From: Candidatus Woesearchaeota archaeon
Lineage (GTDB): Archaea; Nanobdellota; Nanobdellia; Woesearchaeales; JAHWHD01
Direction: 5' to 3'
Length of the DNA stretch: 8,567 nt
Assembly (NCBI GenBank): GCA_019323525.1
Contig: JAHWHD010000031.1
Coordinates: forward strand, 1 to 8,567
In this document: in pieces, positions 1 to 5,135 of the stretch
How positions within the stretch are numbered: the first letter of the stretch is position 1
How the letters are laid out: each line of letters begins with the position of its first letter
The notes under the pieces: generated by a model
The model's database searches: none
What the model was told of the DNA's origin: nothing
The model's input: only the letters and a program-made list of their open reading frames with translations
Program-made: the position numbers and the translations under genes

Positions 1-1653
1 AAGCTCATTATCAACTATAACAGGGATATCCTCTTCAGTTGGTTTCTCACCCTCTAAAAACTTTAGATCCTGGTCAACTGTCTTTATATCAATATCCTTA
101 TCCTCATCAAGATACGCCTTGAATATCCTGTACGGAGCTGCAATTAACCCCTTGAGCGCATCTGCGAGAAATAAAGGCAGCATACCCCACTTATCAAGGA
201 AGTCAATACCTGCATGGCTCTTCCACTCAAGCCCCATCTCATGGTCAAGTCCATGCTTTAACTGCATGAAATTCTCACGTATCCATTCCTCATTAGGCTT
301 ACCATCCTCGGTAAACAACGATTCCTGCACAAAATGACTGTACCTCTTAAGCCTTTCATCAGTCGGCAGTTTAGTATAGTCAACAGCCTCTCTCTGGTAC
401 AGCTCTTTTCTTTTTAGGTTGATATAGCTCCAAAGATTCTTGAACACATCGTCATCCTTTATACTGTCCCTTGAGAACGTGGTGCTCAAGCCGTTACAGT
501 TCACTACACCGTTAGCTCCTTTTATCGGAAACGTCTTAAGCCTTATCCTGTGGTCAAGAAGATGAAGTTCTCCTCCATTACCGTATTTTCTTAGAAAACC
601 CTGCGCATTTTTTTCATCAAAAGTTAAAGCATCATCAGGAAACAGTTCCTTGTTCAGCTTTGTGACCTTACCGTCCATGTGAAGATACAACGGAGTCTCG
701 ATATAGCAGCAGTCCTGCTCAAGTATCTGCTTGACAAGATCAAAATCAACATCAGACTGCTGTGAGAGGTTTATTGTCAGTGTTGTACCATGCTCTTTCC
801 TTGTGCTAGGAATGTAATCACCTCTCATAATGTCTTTATCCACGACAATCCTTGCACCCTCTCCTGATTCTGTAAGACTGTCAACCTCAACACTGTCATG
901 CTCAAGTCCAAAAAAGCTGACAGAACCCAGACCAAACTTCCCAGGTGCAAAATCAAGAAACTCATTATCTCCTTTGAAGACCTTGAGCAGCTTTTCTTCC
1001 ATAGTAAACTCGTTCATGCCGCGGCCTCTGTCCTCGACTTGCACCTTCCTATTAGCAGTGTCTATGTACACATCTATCCTGTTAGTTTTCTTGTCAGCGC
1101 TAGCACCGTCAGCATTCTGCACAGCCTCTCTTATGAAATGTTCAGGAAACTCAAACTGGTGCTTTAGCAACCAATTGATCAGCTTGCTTATCTTCTTAGG
1201 ATCCTTTTTTCCTGAAAGGTTGCTGGCAGCTTTCTTAAGACCTTCCATGCCCTTCTTTCTTTTTGCAGCAGCCTTCTCAACACTATCCTCTAAAGAATCA
1301 ACAACATGTTTAAGGTCTTTAGGCGGCTCCATCCATCTCTGGTAAAGCCTTGACATTGCAAGCATCATAGGCTCAGGCTCGACCAGTAAACCTCTTATAG
1401 TATCGCCATTGCTAAGCCTTATCTCAAGAGGATCATCGCTATACCTGATTTCATCAGCAGAATAATCATCATATATCTTAGGAGAATGAACAACTAGAAT
1501 GTCCGGATACCTTCTTCTTAACCTGGCAGCTTCCTCAACATCATCGACAACAACCAATCTTGGCATCTGGACATGCTCTTCAGCATCCGCCAACTTAATC
1601 CAGTCAGGAATCTCGTGCTTAACCCTGTTCTTTAAAGCTTCATATAGGCCCAT
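1..1653 (-). CDS. GHKL (Hsp90-like) ATPase, C-terminus beyond the window
   Basis: This frame is open from ATG at 1653 to the left edge, giving 551 residues with no stop. A Bergerat-fold ATP-binding domain is clear. The N-box is E176-AVQ-N180-ADGA, the form seen in HATPase_c_3 proteins such as sacsin-type ATPases. Next come D208-RGRG-M213 (the DxGxG loop that reads adenine), G238-KFGLG-243 (ATP lid) and a later GTTLTINL matching the G-T motif. After the domain, an NGLSTTFSRDSI stretch recalls the Hsp90 middle segment with a conserved SRD. About 150 residues precede the ATPase domain; they include a Lys/Ala-rich helical stretch near 130-150 and no fold I recognise. The family includes chaperones, MutL-like and MORC-like ATPases, so ATP-driven clamp closure is likely but the substrate is unknown. 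It has its own promoter at 1697-1704 and a weak GGTGA 12 bases before the start. It is not canonical HtpG, which begins almost directly with the ATPase domain. Confidence 0.85.
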   Translation of the reverse strand, partial: MGLYEALKNRVKHEIPDWIKLADAEEHVQMPRLVVVDDVEEAARLRRRYPDILVVHSPKIYDDYSADEIRYSDDPLEIRLSNGDTIRGLLVEPEPMMLAMSRLYQRWMEPPKDLKHVVDSLEDSVEKAAAKRKKGMEGLKKAASNLSGKKDPKKISKLINWLLKHQFEFPEHFIREAVQNADGASADKKTNRIDVYIDTANRKVQVEDRGRGMNEFTMEEKLLKVFKGDNEFLDFAPGKFGLGSVSFFGLEHDSVEVDSLTESGEGARIVVDKDIMRGDYIPSTRKEHGTTLTINLSQQSDVDFDLVKQILEQDCCYIETPLYLHMDGKVTKLNKELFPDDALTFDEKNAQGFLRKYGNGGELHLLDHRIRLKTFPIKGANGVVNCNGLSTTFSRDSIKDDDVFKNLWSYINLKRKELYQREAVDYTKLPTDERLKRYSHFVQESLFTEDGKPNEEWIRENFMQLKHGLDHEMGLEWKSHAGIDFLDKWGMLPLFLADALKGLIAAPYRIFKAYLDEDKDIDIKTVDQDLKFLEGEKPTEEDIPVIVDNEL

Positions 1654-1662
1654 ATTTCTCAC

Positions 1663-1682
1663 TAGTCACCCGATAGTGACTA
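1663..1682. promoter_or_regulatory. Palindromic putative operator at the GHKL ATPase start site
   Basis: A perfect 7-base inverted repeat, TAGTCAC-N6-GTGACTA, is centred near 1672. The TATA box at 1697-1704 predicts a transcription start near 1674, so the palindrome straddles it. Archaeal repressors commonly bind such sites. Alternatively it could form an RNA hairpin holding the GGTGA ribosome-binding sequence, if transcription starts further upstream than predicted. Confidence 0.45.
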
Positions 1683-1696
1683 CTAAGGGAGAGTTA

Positions 1697-1704
1697 TTTA
1701 TAAA
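1697..1704 (-). promoter_or_regulatory. TATA box of the GHKL ATPase gene
   Basis: TTTATAAA lies 44 bases before the ATG at 1653. With the usual spacing of about 26 bases from box centre to start, the mRNA would begin near 1674 and carry a leader of about 21 bases. This is one of the few leadered genes in the window. Confidence 0.6.
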
Positions 1705-1787
1705 GGTTATTGCCCACAACCCAAAAATGGAGAATTCGAGCAGTACAAAGGCCAAAATCCAAAGATTCAAAAAGCAAATATCGTGCT

Positions 1788-1792
1788 AAAAA
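1788..1792 (-). terminator. Weak T-run after the lipoprotein gene
   Basis: On the minus strand a TTTTT run appears 8 bases after the TGA stop, and another TTTTT lies a little further on. Archaeal RNA polymerase can terminate at such runs without a hairpin. The signal is short, so the call is tentative. Confidence 0.3.
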
Positions 1793-1799
1793 CACGCAA

Positions 1800-2207
1800 T
1801 CACTGCATAAGCTCAACATCAACACTAGCAGTTGCCATTGTAAGATTCCCGCTGATTACATCAACAGCTATCTGATAGGTTCCAGGCTTTACACCTGCGC
1901 ATCCATAACATCTAGGAGCTTGATAATCAAAGCTCACATCATTGACTCCTTTCACTAAAACTGAATCAATCGTTTCATCGATTCTTAACCTGCTCGCGTT
2001 AATTCCATAGAACCTAACAGTTGCGTTAATGTCAGTCATGCTTTCAAGATTAGCATTCAGATGTATCATCTCGTTTGAATGGTACAAAGGCATGTCAGTT
2101 GTCAAAGTCAGTGAAGATATTCCAGGAACCTCTTCTTTAACAACCTCCCCACTAACCTGGCATCCTATAACAAACACCAGCAACAAAAAGAGTAAAGTCC
2201 ATCTCAT
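1800..2207 (-). CDS. Small secreted lipoprotein with a beta-sandwich-like domain
   Basis: This 135-residue protein begins MRWTLLFLLLVFVIGC, a short Sec signal peptide ending in a lipobox (V13-I-G-C16), so it is probably lipid-anchored on the outer face of the membrane. The mature part alternates hydrophobic and polar residues like a beta-sandwich. Its LTTDMPLYHSNEMIHL stretch (35-50) resembles the opening strands of macroglobulin MG2-type domains (TDKPxYxxGExV). A CYGC pair (C100, C103) in a loop could form a disulfide or bind metal. Three N-x-S/T sequons (N61, N70, N121) could be glycosylated. The start is the first ATG and is predicted to be leaderless. It diverges from the 263-residue gene. 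Function unknown; a surface structural or binding role is a guess. Confidence 0.75.
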   Translation of the reverse strand: MRWTLLFLLLVFVIGCQVSGEVVKEEVPGISSLTLTTDMPLYHSNEMIHLNANLESMTDINATVRFYGINASRLRIDETIDSVLVKGVNDVSFDYQAPRCYGCAGVKPGTYQIAVDVISGNLTMATASVDVELMQ

Positions 2208-2229
2208 ACCGAGATTTATTTTTTGATAT

Positions 2230-2237
2230 TATATAAA
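2230..2237 (-). promoter_or_regulatory. TATA box of the lipoprotein gene
   Basis: TTTATATA on the minus strand has its centre 26 bases from the A of the ATG at 2207, so transcription should start at the start codon itself. It lies 6 bases from the TATA box of the divergent gene. Confidence 0.6.
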
Positions 2238-2243
2238 GTTATC

Positions 2244-2251
2244 TTTAAATA
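2244..2251 (+). promoter_or_regulatory. TATA box of the 263-residue gene
   Basis: TTTAAATA has its centre about 26 bases before the ATG at 2273, predicting a leaderless mRNA. The TFB recognition element just upstream would be 2238-2243, the same six bases that would serve the minus-strand promoter. Confidence 0.6.
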
Positions 2252-2272
2252 AAATCCAGCCTTATCAGGCTC

Positions 2273-3064
2273 ATGCAAGATACAATTGAGGCAAGAGCAG
2301 AGACAGTGTATAAGCTGTTCTGCACTTATATGCAGGACATAGTTGATTTTGAGACAGAACGTTACAGGCCATTGAACGAAAAGATGCAGAGATCAGTTAA
2401 TGCCCTGGAAGAAGCAGGCATCTCTACTATCAACCTCGAATCCCGACTAGGAACTGTTGTGATATTGCCTGAACACAAAGAGCTTGAAAAGCTTGCCCTT
2501 TACATTGCAGAATGGGAACATGAACACCCTTTCCTTGCTTTCCTTGGTAGCAGCCCTCTGGGAAGACTGTTAGGGAATCACGAGTTTGCATACGAACTCT
2601 ACAAGAACAACAACGTCCTTAACATGAAACTCTATGAACATCTACTTAGAAACGCTGTCCAGGTCTTTCTTGAAAATGAAAATCCACAAACTCCAGGAGA
2701 ATATTATGTAGGCCCTCTGGTAAGAGCAAGCCGCACACTCGGAAACAGGGCCGGGAAGTTCTACGGAGCATGGCACAGGAGAGACGTTGTGAAATCATTA
2801 AGGTCGCATGATAAACGTTTTGTCGTCGACACTCTTGAGCACAAGTATAAGATCGACAGTTTCATTTCCAAGACCCTGCATCTTATCGCATCCCGCATTA
2901 GTTGTGAAACAGACCCTGAAGAGACTGTTGAAAAAACAAGCGAAGCTATGCTCGAAGGAATTCGCAACGAGCTCGACAAGCCGATCCTTGTACCCTGCTG
3001 CGAGGAAGCCGGAACTCTTGTTTTCGAAAGACCTTGTGATGAAGAACAAAAATCAAAACAATAA
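2273..3064 (+). CDS. Hypothetical soluble alpha-helical protein
   Basis: I do not recognise this 263-residue protein. It has no signal peptide or membrane segment and reads as mostly helical. Its N-terminus (1-80) is rich in charged amphipathic helix. A hydrophobic Gly-containing patch (HPFLAFLGSSPLGRLLG, about 85-101) follows, then a basic stretch (RASRTLGNRAGKFYGAWHRR, about 151-170) and an acidic C-terminal helix. Five cysteines are present, including an adjacent pair in VPCCEEAG near the C-terminus. The ATG at 2273 fits the 26-base TATA spacing exactly and supports this start. No terminator is obvious after the TAA; the next TATA box follows within 10 bases. The basic central stretch might bind nucleic acid, but nothing shows this. 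Confidence 0.75.
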   Translation: MQDTIEARAETVYKLFCTYMQDIVDFETERYRPLNEKMQRSVNALEEAGISTINLESRLGTVVILPEHKELEKLALYIAEWEHEHPFLAFLGSSPLGRLLGNHEFAYELYKNNNVLNMKLYEHLLRNAVQVFLENENPQTPGEYYVGPLVRASRTLGNRAGKFYGAWHRRDVVKSLRSHDKRFVVDTLEHKYKIDSFISKTLHLIASRISCETDPEETVEKTSEAMLEGIRNELDKPILVPCCEEAGTLVFERPCDEEQKSKQ

Positions 3065-3071
3065 CAAAAAG

Positions 3072-3079
3072 TTTATAAA
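3072..3079 (+). promoter_or_regulatory. TATA box upstream of the Lys/Ala peptide gene
   Basis: TTTATAAA predicts a start near 3101, leaving about 112 bases of leader before ATG 3214. No ATG sits at the predicted start, unlike the leaderless genes here. A weaker AT-rich box near 3134-3141 could give a shorter leader. Confidence 0.45.
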
Positions 3080-3175
3080 CCCTTAATGATATAATTAATT
3101 CTAAGCTATTAGAGCATACACGCCAATGATGAATATTATATCTAAAGATACAAAATTTCTATCTACAACTAACTA

Positions 3176-3190
3176 TCCTCAATCAGGGGA
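3176..3190 (+). promoter_or_regulatory. Small leader hairpin upstream of the ribosome binding site
   Basis: TCCTC and GGGGA can pair around an AATCA loop (five pairs, one of them G-U). The CCTC of the left arm could instead pair with GAGG in the ribosome binding site at 3202-3205, so two exclusive folds are possible. The pairing is short and may be chance. Confidence 0.25.
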
Positions 3191-3200
3191 CTAAAAAAAA

Positions 3201-3206
3201 GGAGGT
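3201..3206 (+). promoter_or_regulatory. Strong Shine-Dalgarno sequence
   Basis: GGAGGT lies 7 bases before ATG 3214, preceded by a run of eight A. It is one of only two strong ribosome binding sites in the window and is the main evidence that the 27-codon frame is a real gene. Confidence 0.8.
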
Positions 3207-3213
3207 CATTCAA

Positions 3214-3297
3214 ATGGCAAAAAAGAAAGCAGCTAAGAAAAAAGCAGCACCTAAGAAGAAAAAAGCTACAAAAAAGAAAGCTAAAAAGAAGAAATAA
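3214..3297 (+). CDS. 27-residue Lys/Ala-rich basic peptide
   Basis: The peptide begins MAKKKAAKKKAAPKKKK and has 17 Lys and 7 Ala in 27 residues, with one Pro and one Thr. It resembles the disordered basic tail of histone H1 or of bacterial histone-like proteins, so binding to DNA or RNA, nucleoid compaction or charge shielding of ribosomes is plausible. There is no globular domain. It is real rather than low-complexity noise because a near-perfect ribosome binding site stands 7 bases ahead, a TATA box lies upstream and T-runs follow the stop. Lys uses both AAA and AAG, so the tract is not simply a poly-A expansion. The good ribosome binding site suggests high expression. It converges on the minus-strand gene ending at 3333. 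Confidence 0.75.
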   Translation: MAKKKAAKKKAAPKKKKATKKKAKKKK

Positions 3298-3308
3298 TTA
3301 GCGAATAT

Positions 3309-3332
3309 AATTTTATTTTTTTATTTTTTTTC
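3309..3332 (+). terminator. T-run terminator of the Lys/Ala peptide gene
   Basis: Three T-runs (4, 7 and 8 bases, separated by single A) begin about 13 bases after the TAA with no hairpin, the typical archaeal intrinsic terminator. On the opposite strand the T-rich complement of the Lys codons could stop transcription from the converging gene. Confidence 0.7.
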
Positions 3333-3644
3333 TCAAGAATCCAACAACCGTTCTCTTGTTATGTACCAGCCTATAGACACATAGTCATCTTCTGCAACCC
3401 CATGCTCCATCAGCTCCTCAACATGCCTCTTGTCTGTCTGCCTTGGAAAAATGCCCATGCTTCTTACAAACCTGAACTCGTTTGCCTGGTTTGAAATATC
3501 AAAGAAGTACAATAAAAATTCTCTGTCCCTGTAAATTGCCTGGCCCTGGCCAAGAGCAGCCAGCTGCAGATCTTGTGACATAGGAAAGGGAAGCTTTGCT
3601 ATAACATCTTCAAGATCTGAAAAAAATGATTCTTGTTCGAGCAT
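3333..3644 (-). CDS. Hypothetical 103-residue protein
   Basis: I do not recognise this family. The N-terminus is acidic and helical (LEQESFFSDLEDVIAKL). A central part with aromatic strands follows (REFLLYFFDISNQANEFRFVR), then a helix (HVEELMEHGV) and a terminal strand-like VSIGWYITRERLL. There is no signal peptide, membrane segment or cysteine. The alternating pattern suggests a small alpha/beta cytosolic protein. The ATG at 3644 lies exactly 26 bases from the centre of a TATA box, supporting the start and a leaderless mRNA. It lies downstream of a DUF5680-type gene on the same strand but has its own promoter in the 41-base gap. Confidence 0.7.
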   Translation of the reverse strand: MLEQESFFSDLEDVIAKLPFPMSQDLQLAALGQGQAIYRDREFLLYFFDISNQANEFRFVRSMGIFPRQTDKRHVEELMEHGVAEDDYVSIGWYITRERLLDS

Positions 3645-3665
3645 AGAGATGGCAACTGATATTGA

Positions 3666-3673
3666 TTTTTAAA
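3666..3673 (-). promoter_or_regulatory. TATA box of the 103-residue protein gene
   Basis: TTTAAAAA on the minus strand is centred 26 bases from ATG 3644. It sits in the short gap after the DUF5680-type gene, so the two are not a simple operon. Confidence 0.55.
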
Positions 3674-3685
3674 GCTTATGGCAAT

Positions 3686-4195
3686 TTACTGGATAAAACC
3701 ACCTGAGCACTCCAAAGAATATACTTCTTCACCATTGTAGGCGATAACCTCTTTTCCTTTGAACAGCGCTATGACAGGGCCGTCGCTTAACCCTTCAACA
3801 TCAAACATGTAGACAAACCCGTCAAGAGCATCCTGGTCAGGATACCTGCTACAGCCCCTGATAGGAATCTTTTTAGGAAAACATCTTAACGCTTTTCTTA
3901 GCACTTCTGTAATCCTAGAATCAAGATCAGGACGCGTGACTTTACCTTTATACTTCATCTCCCATACAGGTTTCTCAAGATGTGTTACAACCTCTCTACC
4001 CTGAAACTCAAGAGAACCTTCATAAGTATCGCAGTAAGTGAACTCTCCCTTTGTATAGATGAAACTTATCTTCCCAGAATGCTCGACTTTATACTTCTCC
4101 CTTATCTCCTTGACAGCTGCATAAGTATGGAGCTTTGCCTCTGCAATAAATTCCAAAAGCTCGTCCAGGCTAAATAAGGGGTTAAGTTGGTCCAT
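3686..4195 (-). CDS. DUF5680-type protein
   Basis: This 169-residue protein matches my memory of DUF5680 along nearly its whole length. It has a leading LLEFIAEAKLHTYA helix (13-26), the core GEFTYCDTYEGSLEFQGREVV (50-70), PVWEMKYKG (76-84) and a closing strand with GGFI at the end. In bacteria and archaea the domain stands alone or follows a helix-turn-helix in transcription regulators; no helix-turn-helix is present here. The biochemical role of the family is not established to my knowledge. An insertion-like KYKVEHSGK (34-42) falls where relatives usually have a PGSK-type loop. Three cysteines (C55, C109, C164) are scattered. The start is supported by a correctly spaced TATA box, and the product is probably cytosolic. 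Confidence 0.75.
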   Translation of the reverse strand: MDQLNPLFSLDELLEFIAEAKLHTYAAVKEIREKYKVEHSGKISFIYTKGEFTYCDTYEGSLEFQGREVVTHLEKPVWEMKYKGKVTRPDLDSRITEVLRKALRCFPKKIPIRGCSRYPDQDALDGFVYMFDVEGLSDGPVIALFKGKEVIAYNGEEVYSLECSGGFIQ

Positions 4196-4217
4196 AATAG
4201 ACAGAATTCAAAGGTGG

Positions 4218-4225
4218 TTTTTATG
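4218..4225 (-). promoter_or_regulatory. TATA-like box of the DUF5680-type gene
   Basis: CATAAAAA on the minus strand is centred 26 bases from ATG 4195 and starts 5 bases after the stop of the upstream gene. A leaderless mRNA is predicted. The box is a weaker match than its neighbours. Confidence 0.45.
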
Positions 4226-4230
4226 TGTTA

Positions 4231-4551
4231 CTAATGCTTTATCCAATGCCCTATCTGGTAGGTCCCTGACAAGAACCTGCGATTATAGATACAGTTCTCA
4301 AAGACTTTCCTTACGCTAGTTTCAATTCTAAGCCTGTCAATCACTCGTTCAAGGTCATTTACAGTCGTACCTTCTGGAACTGACAACTGGAGCCACTTAT
4401 CATCATAGTTCCAGCCAGGCCCTGCGCTACTGATATAGAACCAGAACAAAGGCTTTTTACCATGCGCAGGCAGAGGAAACACTGCATTATCCATTTCAAC
4501 AGATGTACCGTCTGTGTAAACAGTTGTATGCCTATGAAGATATCTAGCCAT
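4231..4551 (-). CDS. Hypothetical 106-residue protein
   Basis: I do not recognise this family. The sequence reads as an alpha/beta protein: N-terminal strands (ARYLHRHTTVYTDG), an aromatic strand KPLFWFYISSAGPGWNYDD near 33-51, a helix TTVNDLERVIDRLR near 62-75, then a basic C-terminal part with FENCIYNRRFLSGTYQIGHWIK. It is rich in Trp, Tyr and His and has one cysteine. There is no signal peptide or membrane segment. The strand-loop-helix order around TVNDLERVIDRL resembles beta-grasp proteins only loosely. The ATG at 4551 fits the 26-base TATA spacing. It is the first gene of the minus-strand trio ending at 3333, and each gene has its own promoter. Confidence 0.7.
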   Translation of the reverse strand: MARYLHRHTTVYTDGTSVEMDNAVFPLPAHGKKPLFWFYISSAGPGWNYDDKWLQLSVPEGTTVNDLERVIDRLRIETSVRKVFENCIYNRRFLSGTYQIGHWIKH

Positions 4552-4573
4552 TGAAATTAGGATGTGCAGGTTT

Positions 4574-4581
4574 GATTTAAA
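4574..4581 (-). promoter_or_regulatory. TATA box of the 106-residue protein gene
   Basis: TTTAAATC on the minus strand is centred 26 bases from ATG 4551, giving a leaderless start. Confidence 0.55.
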
Positions 4582-4609
4582 GATTACCAGCTTTAACTTC
4601 TATAAGTAA

Positions 4610-4617
4610 TTAAATAA
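4610..4617 (+). promoter_or_regulatory. Candidate plus-strand TATA box
   Basis: TTAAATAA is centred 26 bases before an ATG at 4639, matching the leaderless rule seen at the clear genes. It is the main reason to take the tiny frame at 4639 seriously. The region is AT-rich, so coincidence is possible. Confidence 0.4.
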
Positions 4618-4638
4618 AACCAGTTCATCGACAATTAG

Positions 4639-4710
4639 ATGAAATATATTAGAAACATCTTCTGGCAGGCACCCTCTCCCTGGCAGAGCAGCAACAATGA
4701 GATTGGCTGA
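4639..4710 (+). CDS. Candidate 23-residue leaderless small protein
   Basis: The frame reads MKYIRNIFWQAPSPWQSSN followed by NEIG and a TGA stop. It is supported by a TATA box at the same 26-base spacing as neighbouring leaderless genes and by the otherwise unexplained 276-base gap. The product has an amphipathic aromatic N-terminus and a Trp/Pro-rich middle. A second tiny frame begins inside its last codons in another frame. It could be a real micro-protein, the first part of a frameshifted gene, or noise in a degenerate region. Confidence 0.3.
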   Translation: MKYIRNIFWQAPSPWQSSNNEIG

Positions 4711-4792
4711 ATATTCATGGATGTGCAAAAAGAGGAAGGAACAGGAAGCTTATTACAGAAGGATATCAAAGAGCCATAGTTTTAACAGGTAA
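4697..4792 (+). CDS. Candidate 31-residue basic small protein, overlapping frame
   Basis: The frame starts MRLAEYSWMCKKRKEQEAYY and ends in TAA. It overlaps the preceding tiny frame by 14 bases in the +1 frame, the geometry expected for translational coupling or for a frameshift joining the two. The Lys/Arg/Glu-rich helical character looks protein-like. No good ribosome binding site is visible. If the two frames are joined, a product of about 50 residues with an aromatic N-terminus and a basic C-terminus results. Confidence 0.3.
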   Translation: MRLAEYSWMCKKRKEQEAYYRRISKSHSFNR

Positions 4793-4811
4793 CAACTAAT
4801 TTTTAATTCTT

Positions 4812-4828
4812 AAAAAAAATAAAAAAAT
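4812..4828 (-). terminator. T-run terminator of the small membrane protein gene
   Basis: On the minus strand two T-runs (7 and 8 bases, separated by one A) start directly after the TAA at 4828-4830, without a hairpin. This closes the minus-strand surface block. Confidence 0.7.
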
Positions 4829-5079
4829 TAATAGAACAGATATAACTGTCCTGTGATAAACAGTATCAGTATAAACACTATACTGACAATTCCCAGGATA
4901 AGACCTGCCTTACCAAGAGCTGTCTGTTTTTTTTGGATCTGCATTACACCGCCTACAACAGCAATTATAGCCATCACAAGACCCATAAACCCATAATCCA
5001 GCATTGCAAAACTCAGCAAGCTCGTCACAAAAGCCACAATTCCCCATGACTCGTCAACAGGTTGCTTTAAAATTGGCAT
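4828..5079 (-). CDS. Small multi-spanning membrane protein (DUF4190-like)
   Basis: This 83-residue protein has three hydrophobic stretches (about 13-27, 30-46 and 59-76). A short basic loop QIQKKQTALGK separates the second and third. The GKAGLILGIVSIVFILILF segment (56-74) is the Gly-spaced pattern typical of DUF4190-type small membrane proteins, whose function is not established. The start is fixed by GAGGTGAT placed about 5 bases before the ATG, a full match to the archaeal anti-Shine-Dalgarno. It is last in the co-oriented surface block but has its own promoter, so any link with the lipoproteins is by location only. Strong translation signals suggest it is abundant. Confidence 0.75.
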   Translation of the reverse strand: MPILKQPVDESWGIVAFVTSLLSFAMLDYGFMGLVMAIIAVVGGVMQIQKKQTALGKAGLILGIVSIVFILILFITGQLYLFY

Positions 5080-5082
5080 ATT

Positions 5083-5090
5083 ATCACCTC
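5083..5090 (-). promoter_or_regulatory. Strong Shine-Dalgarno of the small membrane protein
   Basis: GAGGTGAT on the minus strand decides the start at 5079. With a TATA box centred near 5120 the leader would be only about 14 bases, just enough to hold this site. Confidence 0.8.
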
Positions 5091-5115
5091 GTTTTTGTAA
5101 ATTAATAGTTTAAGG

Positions 5116-5123
5116 ATTTATAA
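5116..5123 (-). promoter_or_regulatory. TATA box of the small membrane protein gene
   Basis: TTATAAAT on the minus strand predicts a start near 5093. It lies just after the stop of the upstream lipoprotein gene. Confidence 0.6.
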
Positions 5124-5135
5124 GGGTTATGGAAT

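Noticed and set aside
830..1345. Open 171-codon frame on the plus strand
   Set aside because: It lies antisense inside the GHKL ATPase gene, which has clear catalytic motifs. The plus-strand product is Ser/Leu-rich with no domain, and no promoter is placed before it.
1710..1958. Plus-strand 82-codon frame
   Set aside because: It overlaps the lipoprotein gene antisense, has no ribosome binding site or correctly spaced TATA box, and its product shows no domain or signal.
2808..3086. Frames on both strands overlapping the 263-residue gene
   Set aside because: They are shadows of a frame with a well-placed promoter and protein-like composition, and they have no signals of their own.
3126..3132. 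ATGATGA resembling the C box of a C/D guide RNA
   Set aside because: No CTGA D box or internal C'/D' pair follows within a plausible length.
3126..3194. 22-codon frame (MMNIISKDTKFLSTTNYPQSGD is its full product, ending before the ribosome binding site)
   Set aside because: It has no ribosome binding site, and no TATA box sits 26 bases before either ATG. It is probably chance within the leader.
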